A stretch of 64,000 bases of DNA. It comes from Halomonas llamarensis (GTDB taxonomy: Bacteria; Pseudomonadota; Gammaproteobacteria; Pseudomonadales; Halomonadaceae). Below are positions 9,885-19,881 of this stretch, one piece after another. The stretch lies in NCBI RefSeq assembly GCF_023555005.1, contig NZ_JAMJPJ010000005.1, positions 62,001 to 126,000 on the forward strand. The letters are read 5' to 3'. Position 1 is the stretch's first letter; each line of letters opens with the position of its first letter. Under the pieces are notes generated by a model, which saw nothing but the letters and a program-made list of their open reading frames with translations, searched no databases and had not been told where the DNA came from. The position numbers were made by a program, and so were the translations under genes.

Positions 9885-11071
9885 GCCACCCTCAACGTGT
9901 CACCGTATTAGGAGCGACTGGCTCGATTGGTACCAGCACGTTAGATGTCATTGCCCGTCATCCAGAGCGTTACCAGGTGTATGCGCTGACGGCACATACC
10001 TCCCGCGATGCGCTGTTGGCTCAGTGTGTTGAGCATCGCCCCGAGGTCGCTGTCATAGCGCACGATACCGATGCACAGTGGCTGCGTGAGGCGCTTTCTA
10101 AAGCGCAGGTGAAAACGGAGGTGGCCGTTGGTGAGCAGGCGTTGGTAGACGTTGCCCGTGAAAGTGCCGTGGATGTTGTGATGGCTGCTATTGTCGGCGG
10201 TGCTGGCCTACTGCCTGCGCTTGCCGCTGCTAGAGCGGGCAAGCGTGTGCTGCTCGCCAATAAAGAAGCGCTGGTGATGAGCGGTGCGTTGTTTATGCAG
10301 GCAGTAGAAACAGCGCAGGCGACGCTTTTACCCATCGATTCTGAACATAATGCGATCTACCAGTGTCTACCTAGCGAGCATCGTGGAGGGCTCGCGCGTC
10401 ACGGGGTCTCGCAACTTCTTCTTACGGCGTCTGGTGGGCCATTTCGTACCTGGAGTCGCACGGCACTGGCGGACGTCACACCTGAGCAGGCATGCGCCCA
10501 TCCTAACTGGTCGATGGGGCGAAAAATTTCCGTCGATAGCGCCACGTTAATGAATAAAGGTTTAGAGTTGATTGAGGCGTGCTGGCTGTTTGATGCCGCG
10601 CCTGAACAGATTCAAGTCGTGGTGCACCCACAAAGTGTGATTCACTCCATGGCGGCTTATCACGATGGCTCGGTGCTGGCACAGCTAGGTAACCCGGATA
10701 TGCGCACGCCGATTGCTTATGGCTTGGCTTGGCCGGAGCGTATTGATGCAGGCGTTGAGGCGCTAGATCTCTTTCAGGTCGCCCGACTCGACTTTGAAGC
10801 GCCGGATGAGGTGCGTTTTCCCTGCTTGCGGCTGGCGCGTGAAGCCATGCACCAAGGCGGGAGTGCGCCGGCAATTTTAAACGCAGCGAATGAAGTCGCC
10901 GTCGAGGCATTTCTGGCCAAGCGACTAGGTTTTAACGCTATTGGTGACGTCGTGGCAGCCGTCTTGGACGATCAGCCTGTTGAGCCAGTCCATCATCTAG
11001 AGACCGTGCTCAATGCCGATCAGCACGCGCGCCGCACTGCCGAGCAATGGGTTAGACGCTATACATGCTAA
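9881..11071 (+). CDS. dxr: 1-deoxy-D-xylulose-5-phosphate reductoisomerase
   Basis: First committed step of the MEP isoprenoid pathway (DXP to MEP, NADPH and divalent metal). Seen: NADPH-binding [13 protein letters not shown] at residues 7-20, [12 protein letters not shown] near 125, the metal/substrate site [14 protein letters not shown] near 150, [19 protein letters not shown] near 210 and [10 protein letters not shown] near 250. At 396 residues it is full length. Starts in the cdsA stop codon. It supplies IPP/DMAPP to the uppS product of the same cluster. Also called ispC. Confidence 0.97.
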   Translation: MSHPQRVTVLGATGSIGTSTLDVIARHPERYQVYALTAHTSRDALLAQCVEHRPEVAVIAHDTDAQWLREALSKAQVKTEVAVGEQALVDVARESAVDVVMAAIVGGAGLLPALAAARAGKRVLLANKEALVMSGALFMQAVETAQATLLPIDSEHNAIYQCLPSEHRGGLARHGVSQLLLTASGGPFRTWSRTALADVTPEQACAHPNWSMGRKISVDSATLMNKGLELIEACWLFDAAPEQIQVVVHPQSVIHSMAAYHDGSVLAQLGNPDMRTPIAYGLAWPERIDAGVEALDLFQVARLDFEAPDEVRFPCLRLAREAMHQGGSAPAILNAANEVAVEAFLAKRLGFNAIGDVVAAVLDDQPVEPVHHLETVLNADQHARRTAEQWVRRYTC

Positions 11072-11156
11072 GGTCTGCGCATGCTAAATACCCTGCACGA
11101 GAGTATCGCTATGCGCGCAAACCAGCGGGCGACCAGCAAGAACTGAGGAGATAAGC

Positions 11157-12515
11157 GTGGGCCTGATACAAAATATATTAGCGGTTATCGTGGTGCTGGG
11201 CCTTTTGGTGACGTTTCACGAGTTTGGTCACTTCTGGGTGGCACGCCGCTGCGGTGTGAAAGTGCTGCGCTTTTCAGTCGGTTTTGGCAAACCTCTGTGG
11301 TCCCGCACCGATCGTCACGGCACGGAGTATGCCGTGGCGGCGATCCCGCTTGGCGGCTACGTCAAAATGCTGGATGAGCGCGAAGCCCCTGTGCCTGATG
11401 GGGAGCTTAAATACGCGTTCAACCGCAAAAATGTCTGGCAGCGTGTGGCCATTGTGGCGGCAGGCCCGTTGGCCAATTTTTTGTTGGCAATTGTTGCTTA
11501 CTGGGCGCTTTTTGTGGCCGGTACGTCAGCCGTAGCGCCGCTTGTTGGTGACGTTTTATCGGGCTCTCCGGCGGAGCAGGCAGGTCTTGAGCGTGGCGCT
11601 GAAATTGTCGCGATTGAAGACGAGCCTGTACGCGCTTGGGACGAGATCAACCTTAAATTGGTGTCTTTGATCGGCCATAATGGTGCGCTGAGTATTGAAG
11701 CACGTCCTGAAAACGCCACTGCTTCGCAGCGCTATACGCTGCCAGTGGATGACTATCTGGTACGCCAAGAGCCACCGCAACCGCTGCAAAGCTTAGGGAT
11801 TTTTCCGTGGCGGCCAGACTTTCCGGCGGTTTTGGGCCAAGTCATGGGCAGTGAAGCGGCGGCCGCGGCAGGGTTGCGTTTGGGGGATCGTATTGTCGCG
11901 GTGGATGATAAACCGGTCGATGACTGGATGGCGTTCGTTAATGTGGTGCGCGGTAATGCAGGAGAAACGCTTGATGTGCGTATTGAGCGCGACGATAGCG
12001 AACAAACTGTCTCGCTTACGCCAGGGCGCAACACGTTAGAAAACGGTGTTGAAGTAGGTTACATCGGCGCTGGGGTTGAGCCTGTTGAATGGCCGGAAGA
12101 GCTGCGCCGTGAAATACGCTATGGCCCCGTTGAAGCGGTGGGGCAAGCGTTTAATAAAACCGGTGACATGGTTATGTTGACCCTCGATGCCATCCGGAAA
12201 ATGTTGGTGGGGCTGATTTCACCGTCGAACCTATCGGGGCCAATTACCATCGCGCAGATTTCGGGAGACTCCGCGCGCGCCGGCATGGAAGCATTCGTCG
12301 GCTTTCTCGCCTATCTTTCTATCAGCCTGGGTGTACTGAATCTGTTGCCAATCCCTGTTCTCGATGGCGGCCATTTGCTTTACTACCTAGTGGAAATTGT
12401 CCGCGGGCGCCCGGTATCAGAGCAGGCGCAAGCGATTGGGCTACGTATTGGCTTGGCGATGGTAGGAACGTTAATGATAATGGCGCTCTATTTTGATTTG
12501 ATGCGCCTGTGGTGA
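11157..12515 (+). CDS. rseP: Site-2 zinc metalloprotease RseP
   Basis: Inner-membrane protease that cleaves RseA after DegS to release sigma-E and also clears signal-peptide remnants. GTG start with GAGGAG upstream; 452 residues. The zinc motif HEFGH is at residues 22-26, two PDZ domains cover about 115-310, and the second metal-site motif NLLPIPVLDGGH lies near 400. Gene order dxr-rseP-bamA-skp is the conserved envelope cluster. Sigma-E usually drives part of it; I did not find a convincing sigma-E promoter by eye. Confidence 0.96.
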   Translation: MGLIQNILAVIVVLGLLVTFHEFGHFWVARRCGVKVLRFSVGFGKPLWSRTDRHGTEYAVAAIPLGGYVKMLDEREAPVPDGELKYAFNRKNVWQRVAIVAAGPLANFLLAIVAYWALFVAGTSAVAPLVGDVLSGSPAEQAGLERGAEIVAIEDEPVRAWDEINLKLVSLIGHNGALSIEARPENATASQRYTLPVDDYLVRQEPPQPLQSLGIFPWRPDFPAVLGQVMGSEAAAAAGLRLGDRIVAVDDKPVDDWMAFVNVVRGNAGETLDVRIERDDSEQTVSLTPGRNTLENGVEVGYIGAGVEPVEWPEELRREIRYGPVEAVGQAFNKTGDMVMLTLDAIRKMLVGLISPSNLSGPITIAQISGDSARAGMEAFVGFLAYLSISLGVLNLLPIPVLDGGHLLYYLVEIVRGRPVSEQAQAIGLRIGLAMVGTLMIMALYFDLMRLW

Positions 12516-12614
12516 TCACGCGTGTAGCGAGCAGCTGGCTTGTCAGCTGCCTGCACAAATGTATAAGGTGCCTGTCGAGACACGAAGGCAGACTAACGCG
12601 AGCGAATTGACTGC

Positions 12615-14966
12615 ATGAAAATTAAGACCCTGGGAGTGGCGGCATTCCTGTTGGCAACAGCGGGGAATGTCCAAGCAGAATCTTTTGACGTTTCCGACAT
12701 TCGTGTAGAGGGGCTACAGCGGGTTTCTGCCGCCTCGGTCTTTAATGCATTCCCCGTGAATGCAAATGATCGTGTTGATGACCAAGCGCTTGCGAAAGCA
12801 GCGCGCGAACTATTTGCTACCGGCTTGTTTGATGACGTTTCATTAGCGCGTGAAGGTGATGTGCTGGTGGTTCAAGTTGTGGAACGCCCGACGATTGCGC
12901 GGCTGAATATTAGCGGGAATAAGCAGATTTCCGAGGACGACCTGCGTCAAGGGCTAGAACAATCCGGCCTGTCCGAAGGGCAAGTGTTGCAGCTGTCTAC
13001 CCTCGAAGAGATGCAACGTGAACTCGAAGGCGTCTATCAATCGCAGGGCCGTTACAGCGCACGGATTGATGTTGACGTGAAAGAAGTCGATGAAGGCCGC
13101 GTTAAGGTCAATATCGATATCGACGAGGGGGGCGTGGCGAAAATTCGTCAAATCAATATCGTTGGCAATGAAGCATTTGATGATGAGACCTTGCGTGATC
13201 TGTTTGAGCTAGAAGACTCGCCGGGTCTGTTTTTCGGCTGGTTCTCAAGCGACGAGTATTCGCGTGAAGCGTTATCCGGTGATATTGAGCGGTTGCGCTC
13301 TTACTATCTTGATCGCGGCTATGTGAACTTTGAGATTGCCTCCACTCAGGTATCTATTGGGCCTGAGAAAAACGATATTTTTATTACCTTGAACGTTAAT
13401 GAAGGTAGTCAGTTCCAGGTGGGTGATATCCGTTTCAATGGCGATCTGCAAATCGCTGAGAGCGAAGCGCGTGATCTTTTAGAAGTGCAAAGTGGTAACA
13501 CCTTCTCGCGCAGTGATCTTAATGCCTCGACAGAAGCGTTACGTCAGCGTTTAGGTACTGAAGGGTTTGCCTTCGCCGACGTGGAGGGTATTCCACAGGT
13601 GTCTGATGATCGCAGTAAGGTGGATTTGGTCATTGGCGTTGATCCGGGGCAGCGCACGTATGTGCGGCGCATTGAGTTTGTCGGCAACACTACGACCCAG
13701 GATGAAGTGTTGCGCCGTGAGATGACTCAAATGGAAGGCGCGCCCGCGTCGACCGAAGCGATTACTCAGTCGCGACAGCGCCTGCAACGGCTGGGCTTTT
13801 TCAGTCAAGTGGAAGTCGACACCCGCCGGGTGCCGGGTGAGACAGACCAACTTGATGTGACCTATAACGTTGAAGAGCAACCTTCCGGTTCAATTTCTGC
13901 CAGCATTGGTTTTTCGCAAAGTGCCGGGGTTATTTACGGCGCATCGTTGTCGCAAAAAAACTTCCTCGGTACCGGTAACCGCGTCAATGTTGGCGCTCAG
14001 CGAAGCGATACCTTTACCAGTATCAACTTCGGCTTTACCGACCCTTACTGGACACTGGACGGAATTTCCCGTGGGTATAATGTCTTCTATCGTGAAACCG
14101 ACTACGAAGACTCTGATGTTTCTACCTTTTCAACTGACGCGTACGGCGCGGGAATCAATGTTGGTTACCCGATTAGCGAGCTATCGCGATTAAACTTCGG
14201 TGCAAGTGCTGAAGATACCACGGTAAAAACGTTTTTCGATACGGCCTCAGAAATTGAACGCTATGTCATGGACGAAGGTGACAATGCCCAAAGCGTTAAG
14301 CTGACGGGAAGTTGGACACGCAATAACCTTAACCGTGGAATGATGCCAACTGCAGGCAGCTATCAGCGTGTTTCATTAGAAACGGCCGCCCCCGGCAGTG
14401 ATGTTAGCTACTATAAAGCGCGCGTCCGCGCGCAGCAGCTATTCCCTATTGATGACGATCATCTGTGGGCCCTCAAGTTCAGTGGTAATTTAGGCTACGC
14501 TGACACGTTTGGCGGTAACGACCCTTATCCCTTCTATGAAAATTTCTATGCTGGCGGCTTAGGGTCGGTGCGCGGCTTTACCTCCAATACGTTGGGGCAG
14601 CGCACCACACCGCAGCGTGAGGGGGGGCGCGACCGTACCATGGGGGGGAATGTCCTGGTGGAAGGCAGTGCCGAGATGATTTTCCCAATGCCCTTTATTG
14701 AGGACCAAAGTGCACTGCAGTCATCTTTGTTTTTCGATGCGGGGAATACCTTCCTGACATCTTGCTACGACGTGCTAGAGGATGATGCGAATCGTCAGCG
14801 CTGCAACTCAGGTGTGGAACTGGGGGACTTGCGCTATAGCGTGGGTGTCGGTCTATCTTGGTTAACGCCTGTTGGGCCGCTGACCTTTAGCGTAGCAGAG
14901 CCGATGAATGACGAAAGCGACGATGATACGCAGTTCTTCCAGTTTTCTTTGGGGCAAACGTTTTAA
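12615..14966 (+). CDS. bamA: Outer membrane protein assembly factor BamA
   Basis: Central Omp85 component of the BAM complex, inserting beta-barrels into the outer membrane. Signal peptide residues 1-21 (cleavage after VQA, before ESFDV), five POTRA repeats to about residue 420 (the first starts FDVSDIRVEGLQRVS), then a 16-strand barrel. The L6 motif VRGF is seen in GLGSVRGFTSN near 655, and the C-terminal residue is Phe (FSLGQTF), as expected for a BAM substrate. 783 residues. Confidence 0.97.
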   Translation: MKIKTLGVAAFLLATAGNVQAESFDVSDIRVEGLQRVSAASVFNAFPVNANDRVDDQALAKAARELFATGLFDDVSLAREGDVLVVQVVERPTIARLNISGNKQISEDDLRQGLEQSGLSEGQVLQLSTLEEMQRELEGVYQSQGRYSARIDVDVKEVDEGRVKVNIDIDEGGVAKIRQINIVGNEAFDDETLRDLFELEDSPGLFFGWFSSDEYSREALSGDIERLRSYYLDRGYVNFEIASTQVSIGPEKNDIFITLNVNEGSQFQVGDIRFNGDLQIAESEARDLLEVQSGNTFSRSDLNASTEALRQRLGTEGFAFADVEGIPQVSDDRSKVDLVIGVDPGQRTYVRRIEFVGNTTTQDEVLRREMTQMEGAPASTEAITQSRQRLQRLGFFSQVEVDTRRVPGETDQLDVTYNVEEQPSGSISASIGFSQSAGVIYGASLSQKNFLGTGNRVNVGAQRSDTFTSINFGFTDPYWTLDGISRGYNVFYRETDYEDSDVSTFSTDAYGAGINVGYPISELSRLNFGASAEDTTVKTFFDTASEIERYVMDEGDNAQSVKLTGSWTRNNLNRGMMPTAGSYQRVSLETAAPGSDVSYYKARVRAQQLFPIDDDHLWALKFSGNLGYADTFGGNDPYPFYENFYAGGLGSVRGFTSNTLGQRTTPQREGGRDRTMGGNVLVEGSAEMIFPMPFIEDQSALQSSLFFDAGNTFLTSCYDVLEDDANRQRCNSGVELGDLRYSVGVGLSWLTPVGPLTFSVAEPMNDESDDDTQFFQFSLGQTF

Positions 14967-14982
14967 GGCATAACTCAGAGTG

Positions 14983-15003
14983 AACCCAGTGGCAGCTGGG
15001 TTT
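14983..15003 (+). terminator. Hairpin between bamA and skp
   Basis: AACCCAG (14983-14989) pairs with CTGGGTT (14996-15002). Only two or three T residues follow, so it is more likely a partial terminator or mRNA-stability element than a strong stop. Confidence 0.4.
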
Positions 15004-15078
15004 GCTTACTCAGCGCCCCTTGGTAGAGACAAATGCTTTGGTTGCGATATATACCGATAAAATTCAGGAGTGAATAAC

Positions 15079-15579
15079 ATGCGTAAACTTATAGCGACAG
15101 TATGTTTGATGGGCGCGATGATTCTGCCAGCACATGCAGCCGAGGTCGCGGTGCTGGATTGGCGGGCCGCGCTGATGAACACCGAGGCGGCCCAGGTATC
15201 ATTGAATCAATTAGAAAATGAAGTGGGCGAGCAACAGCGTGAAGCGCAAAGTTTAGGCCAAGAGCTGCAGTCACTCCAGCAACGCCTAGAGAGCGAGGGC
15301 GAGCTGATGTCTGATGCCGAGCGTGAGTCAATGATTCGTGAGCTGCAGCGAAAAGGTAGCCGCTTTGAGCAGCTACGCCAACACGTTGGTCAGGCTCAGC
15401 AGCGCTCAGAGCAGCAGTTTTTGCAGCAGGCGGAGCCCACCCTTGAACGAGCCGTGGATCAGGTCATTCAACGCCATGATATTGATATTTTGGTCGAGCC
15501 TCAGGGTGTGTTGCACTCATCAATGGATCTGCCCAACCTGACCGATGAAGTGACGCAAACCTTTAATTCGCTGAATTAA
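15079..15579 (+). CDS. skp: Periplasmic chaperone Skp/OmpH
   Basis: Holds unfolded outer-membrane proteins on the way to BamA. The start is ATG 15079 (AGGAG upstream); a GTG three codons earlier is in frame. Signal peptide about 20 residues ending PAHA before AEVAVLDW. The rest is a long Gln/Glu-rich coiled coil (about residues 40-125, the Skp tentacles) and a C-terminal return to the beta core. 166 residues, normal for the family. Confidence 0.92.
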   Translation: MRKLIATVCLMGAMILPAHAAEVAVLDWRAALMNTEAAQVSLNQLENEVGEQQREAQSLGQELQSLQQRLESEGELMSDAERESMIRELQRKGSRFEQLRQHVGQAQQRSEQQFLQQAEPTLERAVDQVIQRHDIDILVEPQGVLHSSMDLPNLTDEVTQTFNSLN

Positions 15580-15615
15580 TCACGCCAGAAAGGTTAATGT
15601 CGTTGAGAACGTCGC

Positions 15616-15645
15616 TGCGGTGTTTTAATACCGCACGCTTTTTGC
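15616..15645 (+). terminator. Weak terminator between skp and lpxD
   Basis: TGCGGT (15616-15621) and ACCGCA (15630-15635) around an A/T loop, followed by CGCTTTTTG. Probably a partial stop inside the cluster. Confidence 0.45.
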
Positions 15646-15664
15646 GCTACGAGTTTGGGCTACC

Positions 15665-16702
15665 ATGACGCACGCTGCTTACACCATTACTCTGACGGAC
15701 ATTGCCCGCCATCTAGGCGTCGCCTTTAGCGGCAACGGAGACTCGCCCATTCGTGGTTTAGCGACGCTTAAAGACGCTAAGCCGGATCAAGTGGCCTTTC
15801 TTGCCAATCGTGCTTATCTGAAAGATTTAGCCAAGACGCAGGCGGGCGCTGTGTTACTCCACCCAGAGCACGGCAAAAGCTGTCCAGTACCCCGCTTGGA
15901 AATGGACAACCCTTACCTTGGCTACGCTAAGCTTTCACAGTTATTCGATCCAATGGCCGTCTTAGATACGCCCGGTATCCACCCTTCGGCGGTGGTGGCG
16001 GAAGATGCCACGCTAGGCGCTGATGTTTCGATTCAACCTAACGCTGTCATCGCCTCTGGCGCGGTACTCGAAGACCGTGTAGTGGTCGGGCCGGGCAGCA
16101 TCGTAGGGGCCGATAGCCATCTCGGTGAAGCGACGCGCTTACATGCCAACGTGACCGTTTGTCATGGCATTGTGGTGGGTAAGCGTGTGATTTTGCATAG
16201 CGGCTGCGTGATCGGTGGTGACGGCTTTGGTTTTGCCCACGATGGTGCCGGTTGGCTCAAGATTGCGCAGCTAGGCGGCGTGATTCTTGGAGATGACGTA
16301 GAAATTGGTAGCTGCTCAAGTATTGACCGAGGGGCGCTTGGGGATACGCTTATTGGTCATGACGTTAAAATCGATAGCCAAGTACAAATTGCGCATAACG
16401 TGCAAATTGGCGACCACAGCGCGCTAGCCGGATGTGTGGGGGTGGCGGGTTCCACCAAAGTGGGAAAGCACTGCATGCTTGGCGGCGGTGTGGGTCTCTC
16501 AGGGCACTTAACCTTGTGCGATGGCGTGCAAGTCACGGGAATGAGCTTAGTGACCAACTCCATCCATGAGCCGGGTGTCTACTCATCAGGAACGGGAGCG
16601 ATGAATAATCTCCAGTGGAGAAAAAATGCCGTGCGTTTTAAGCAACTTGATGAAATAGCCAAGCGCCTGTCACGACTAGAAAAACAGCAGTTAAGTGAAT
16701 AA
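15665..16702 (+). CDS. lpxD: UDP-3-O-(3-hydroxyacyl)glucosamine N-acyltransferase
   Basis: Third step of lipid A synthesis: adds the second 3-hydroxyacyl chain from acyl-ACP. N-terminal uridine-binding domain (residues 1-100, with VAFLANRAYLKDL), then a left-handed beta helix of hexapeptide repeats to about 315. The catalytic His lies in the GDGFGFAHDGAGW region near residue 190-200, and QIAHNVQIG follows near 240. C-terminal helix RFKQLDEIAKRLSRLEKQ. 345 residues. Confidence 0.96.
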   Translation: MTHAAYTITLTDIARHLGVAFSGNGDSPIRGLATLKDAKPDQVAFLANRAYLKDLAKTQAGAVLLHPEHGKSCPVPRLEMDNPYLGYAKLSQLFDPMAVLDTPGIHPSAVVAEDATLGADVSIQPNAVIASGAVLEDRVVVGPGSIVGADSHLGEATRLHANVTVCHGIVVGKRVILHSGCVIGGDGFGFAHDGAGWLKIAQLGGVILGDDVEIGSCSSIDRGALGDTLIGHDVKIDSQVQIAHNVQIGDHSALAGCVGVAGSTKVGKHCMLGGGVGLSGHLTLCDGVQVTGMSLVTNSIHEPGVYSSGTGAMNNLQWRKNAVRFKQLDEIAKRLSRLEKQQLSE

Positions 16703-16835
16703 AAGGCACGACGATATTTACGTTGGGTAGGTTGAGGCTAATGCGTCGCGCGTTATAATCCACTGCCTTCACCAGCAGGAAAGCTGGACGCTCCTGAGCT
16801 CAGCTCAGGATATATGTTATTTAGAGGTCGCCACG

Positions 16836-17279
16836 ATGGTCATGGATATCAACGAAATTCGCGAATATTTACCCCACCGCTATCCGTTTTTGCTGGTGGA
16901 CCGGGTGATTGAGCTCACCGAAGGCGAAACCATCGTTGCGTATAAAAATGTCAGCATTAATGAGCCGTTTTTTAATGGTCACTTTCCCCACCATCCGATT
17001 ATGCCTGGCGTGTTGGTGGTTGAAGCGCTTGCACAGGCATGTGGAATTTTAGGGTTCAAAACCGTCAATAAGCGCCCGGCCGATGGCTACGTTTACTATC
17101 TGGTAGGTAGCGATAACGTTCGTTTTAAGCGCCCCGTCATGCCCGGTGATCAGCTGAGGCTGGAGGCAAACGTGATTCGTGGCAAACGCGGTATCTGGAA
17201 GTTTGCCTGCCGCGCTACGGTGGAAGGCGAACTGGCCTGCGAAGCAGAAATTATTTGTGCCGAGAGGAAGGTGGCTTGA
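16836..17279 (+). CDS. fabZ: 3-hydroxyacyl-[acyl-carrier-protein] dehydratase FabZ
   Basis: Hot-dog-fold dehydratase of fatty-acid elongation. Active-site His and Glu are in [19 protein letters not shown] near residues 50-68. Starts [23 protein letters not shown] 16836 is at the right distance from AGAGG, while ATG 16842 is also possible. 147 residues. Overlaps lpxA by 4 bp. Its substrate, 3-hydroxymyristoyl-ACP, is shared with LpxA/LpxD, which explains the clustering. Confidence 0.96.
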   Translation: MVMDINEIREYLPHRYPFLLVDRVIELTEGETIVAYKNVSINEPFFNGHFPHHPIMPGVLVVEALAQACGILGFKTVNKRPADGYVYYLVGSDNVRFKRPVMPGDQLRLEANVIRGKRGIWKFACRATVEGELACEAEIICAERKVA

Positions 17280-18043
17280 TTCATCCGACTGCACTGATTG
17301 ATCCATCGGCCCAGTTGGCCGACGACGTCGAAGTAGGTCCGTATAGCATCATCGGGCCTCAAGTCGCGATTGGGGCGGGCTCGGTGATTGGCCCTCACGT
17401 GGTGGTGAAAGGGCCGACAACGCTGGGTGCGCGCACGCGTATTTTTCAGTTCGCCTCGGTCGGTGAGGATTGCCAGGATAAAAAATACGATGGCGAGCCT
17501 ACGCGCTTAGTTGTGGGTGATGACAATGTCATCCGGGAAGGGGTGACGATCCATCGCGGTACTGTCCAAGACCGTAGCGAAACCACGATTGGTTCGCGTA
17601 ACTTGTTAATGGCCTATGTGCACGTAGGTCATGATTGTATCATCGGTAATGACTGCATTCTTGCCAACCAAGTGACACTCGCGGGTCACGTCAATGTGGG
17701 TGACTGTGCCATTTTAGGCGGATTGGCGGCTGTGCATCAGTTTTGCCATTTTGGCGAGCACGCAATGGCAGGGGGTGGTTCCATCATTACCAAAGATACC
17801 CCTGCTTACACCATGATTAACGGTAATCCGGCGCAAGTGCACGGGCTCAACTTGGTCGGCTTGAAACGGCGTGGTTTTAGCAGCGAGGCGATCAAAGCGT
17901 TGACAGACGCCTATAAACTGCTTTATCGCCAAGGGCTAACCGTCGAGCAAGCGCTTGTGGAGATGCGTAAACGCTACGAGCTGCCGGAAGTTGAACGCTT
18001 TGCCGCCTCTATCGAGTGCTCGACCCGCGGTATCGTGCGGTAA
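17276..18043 (+). CDS. lpxA: UDP-N-acetylglucosamine O-acyltransferase
   Basis: First step of lipid A synthesis. Left-handed beta helix; catalytic His in [15 protein letters not shown] near residue 120; C-terminal [10 protein letters not shown] and STRGIVR match E. coli LpxA. TTG 17276 is chosen as start: it overlaps the fabZ stop (TTGA), has AGAGGAAGG upstream and gives 255 residues beginning [12 protein letters not shown]. An in-frame TTG at 17255 would add seven residues. Confidence 0.94.
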   Translation: MIHPTALIDPSAQLADDVEVGPYSIIGPQVAIGAGSVIGPHVVVKGPTTLGARTRIFQFASVGEDCQDKKYDGEPTRLVVGDDNVIREGVTIHRGTVQDRSETTIGSRNLLMAYVHVGHDCIIGNDCILANQVTLAGHVNVGDCAILGGLAAVHQFCHFGEHAMAGGGSIITKDTPAYTMINGNPAQVHGLNLVGLKRRGFSSEAIKALTDAYKLLYRQGLTVEQALVEMRKRYELPEVERFAASIECSTRGIVR

Positions 18044-18055
18044 ACGAGGCCTGCC

Positions 18056-19225
18056 ATGACGCTTAAGCGTATCTACATTGTTGCCGGTGAGTTATCAGGC
18101 GATACCCTCGGTGCGGGCCTAATGCGCGAGCTCAAAGTCCGCCACCCTGGGGTTGAGTTTCGTGGCATAGGTGGGCCGCGAATGATTGAGCTTGGCATGC
18201 AAAGTCGCTTTCCGTTGGAAACCTTATCAGTGATGGGGTTGGTCGAAGTGCTTAAACACTTGCCGGAACTGCTCCGTGTACGAAAAACACTCAAAGCCGA
18301 CGCGCTCGCGTGGCAGCCGGACTTAATGCTAGGGGTTGATGCCCCAGATTTTAACTTAGGCCTAGAGCGTGCCCTGCACAATGCGGGCATCAAAACCGCG
18401 CACTATGTCAGCCCATCGGTTTGGGCATGGCGCCAAGGGCGGGTGAAAAAGATCGCTCGTGCGGTTGATGGCATGCTGGCGCTGTTGCCGTTCGAAGCCG
18501 AGTTTTACCGTGAGCATCGCGTGCCGGTTGCCTTTGTAGGTCATCCGCTTGCTGACGAGTTGCCGCTTGACACCGACCGCCGCGCTTCCCGAAAAACGCT
18601 GGGTTTGGCAACCGAAGGGCCGCTTGTGGCGCTACTGCCCGGTTCGCGAGCGAATGAAATCCGTTTCATGGGGCCGACGTTTTTAGCCGCCGCGGTAATG
18701 CTATGCGAGCGCTTTCCTGCGCTTCAGTTTGTCATCCCCGCCGCCACGCCCGCGCGTTACCAAGAGCTAAACGCCCTGCTAACCGAGTACCCTGAACTCG
18801 CCACACGGGTGACGTTACTTGACGGCCAATCGCGGGAGGCGATGGTGGCAAGCGACATTGTGCTGTTGACCTCGGGCACGGCCGCGCTGGAAGCGATGCT
18901 TTGCCATCGGCCGATGCTTGTTGCGTATAAAATGGCGCCGGTCACTCACTGGCTTGCTAAGCGGCTCGTGAAAGCGCGCTGGATCTCGCTACCCAACCTT
19001 ATCGCCCAAGAAACATTGGTGCCGGAGCTGATTCAAGAGGCGGCAAGCGCCCAGGCGATTGCCAAGCAGCTAGAGCAGCTGTTGGATCACCCAGCCGAGC
19101 GCGAAGCGTTAGAAGTACGTTTTGCCGCCATGCATGCTGAATTGCAGCGTGATGCTAGCCGCCGCGCAGCGGAGGCGATTGAGGCGCTAGCCGCAGGGCA
19201 GCCGCTAGTTCAAGGGGATTCATGA
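18056..19225 (+). CDS. lpxB: Lipid-A-disaccharide synthase
   Basis: Peripheral-membrane GT19 glycosyltransferase that joins UDP-diacylglucosamine and lipid X. Seen: [16 protein letters not shown] at residues 8-23, [19 protein letters not shown] near 120, [10 protein letters not shown] near 195 and [13 protein letters not shown] near 275. 389 residues. The stop overlaps the rnhB start (ATGA). Confidence 0.96.
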   Translation: MTLKRIYIVAGELSGDTLGAGLMRELKVRHPGVEFRGIGGPRMIELGMQSRFPLETLSVMGLVEVLKHLPELLRVRKTLKADALAWQPDLMLGVDAPDFNLGLERALHNAGIKTAHYVSPSVWAWRQGRVKKIARAVDGMLALLPFEAEFYREHRVPVAFVGHPLADELPLDTDRRASRKTLGLATEGPLVALLPGSRANEIRFMGPTFLAAAVMLCERFPALQFVIPAATPARYQELNALLTEYPELATRVTLLDGQSREAMVASDIVLLTSGTAALEAMLCHRPMLVAYKMAPVTHWLAKRLVKARWISLPNLIAQETLVPELIQEAASAQAIAKQLEQLLDHPAEREALEVRFAAMHAELQRDASRRAAEAIEALAAGQPLVQGDS

Positions 19226-19839
19226 CCACGAAGGCATCGTCCTGGCCACCGCTGGAAATTGCCTACCAAGGCGAATGGTTGGCGGGCATTGATGAAGTGG
19301 GGCGTGGGCCCCTGGTGGGCAGCGTCGTCGCGGCAGCGGTGATATTAAACCCAGCGGTACCTATTGACGGGCTGACCGATTCCAAAAAACTGTCGGCGCG
19401 AAAGCGCGAAGCGCTGGACGGGGAAATTCGCCAGAAGGCTCTGGCGTTTTGTGTTGCCGAAGCGTCGGCGGCGGAGGTCGATGCGCTGAATATCTATCAC
19501 GCCACGCACTTGGCCATGCGCCGCGCGATTGATGGGCTTACGCCTGCAGCAGAATACGTATTGGTCGATGGCAACCGCCTGCCGGGGCACGCGCTTCCAG
19601 GCCAGGCGGTGGTGAAAGGTGATTTGCGCCATAGCGCGATTGCCGCCGCGTCGATTTTGGCTAAAGTGGCGCGCGATGCGCAGATGGTCGCGCTGGATCA
19701 GCGCTATCCTGAGTACGGTTTCGCTCGCCATAAGGGCTACCCAACGACAGCGCATCTGTTAGCCCTAGACGCCCACGGCCCTTTGCTTGAGCATCGCAAA
19801 AGTTTTGCCCCGGTTAAGCGTCAGCTCGCTTTGCTATAA
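19222..19839 (+). CDS. rnhB: Ribonuclease HII
   Basis: Removes ribonucleotides and RNA from DNA-RNA hybrids. The catalytic carboxylates are in [12 protein letters not shown] (Asp-Glu, near residues 23-33) and LVDGNRLP (Asp, near 114); [11 protein letters not shown] and [14 protein letters not shown] are also characteristic. 205 residues. Translationally coupled to lpxB and just ahead of dnaE, as in many gammaproteobacteria. Confidence 0.96.
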   Translation: MTTKASSWPPLEIAYQGEWLAGIDEVGRGPLVGSVVAAAVILNPAVPIDGLTDSKKLSARKREALDGEIRQKALAFCVAEASAAEVDALNIYHATHLAMRRAIDGLTPAAEYVLVDGNRLPGHALPGQAVVKGDLRHSAIAAASILAKVARDAQMVALDQRYPEYGFARHKGYPTTAHLLALDAHGPLLEHRKSFAPVKRQLALL

Positions 19840-19881
19840 ACCCGTTATCCATTCATGTTATTGCCCAGCGTCGAGACTCCT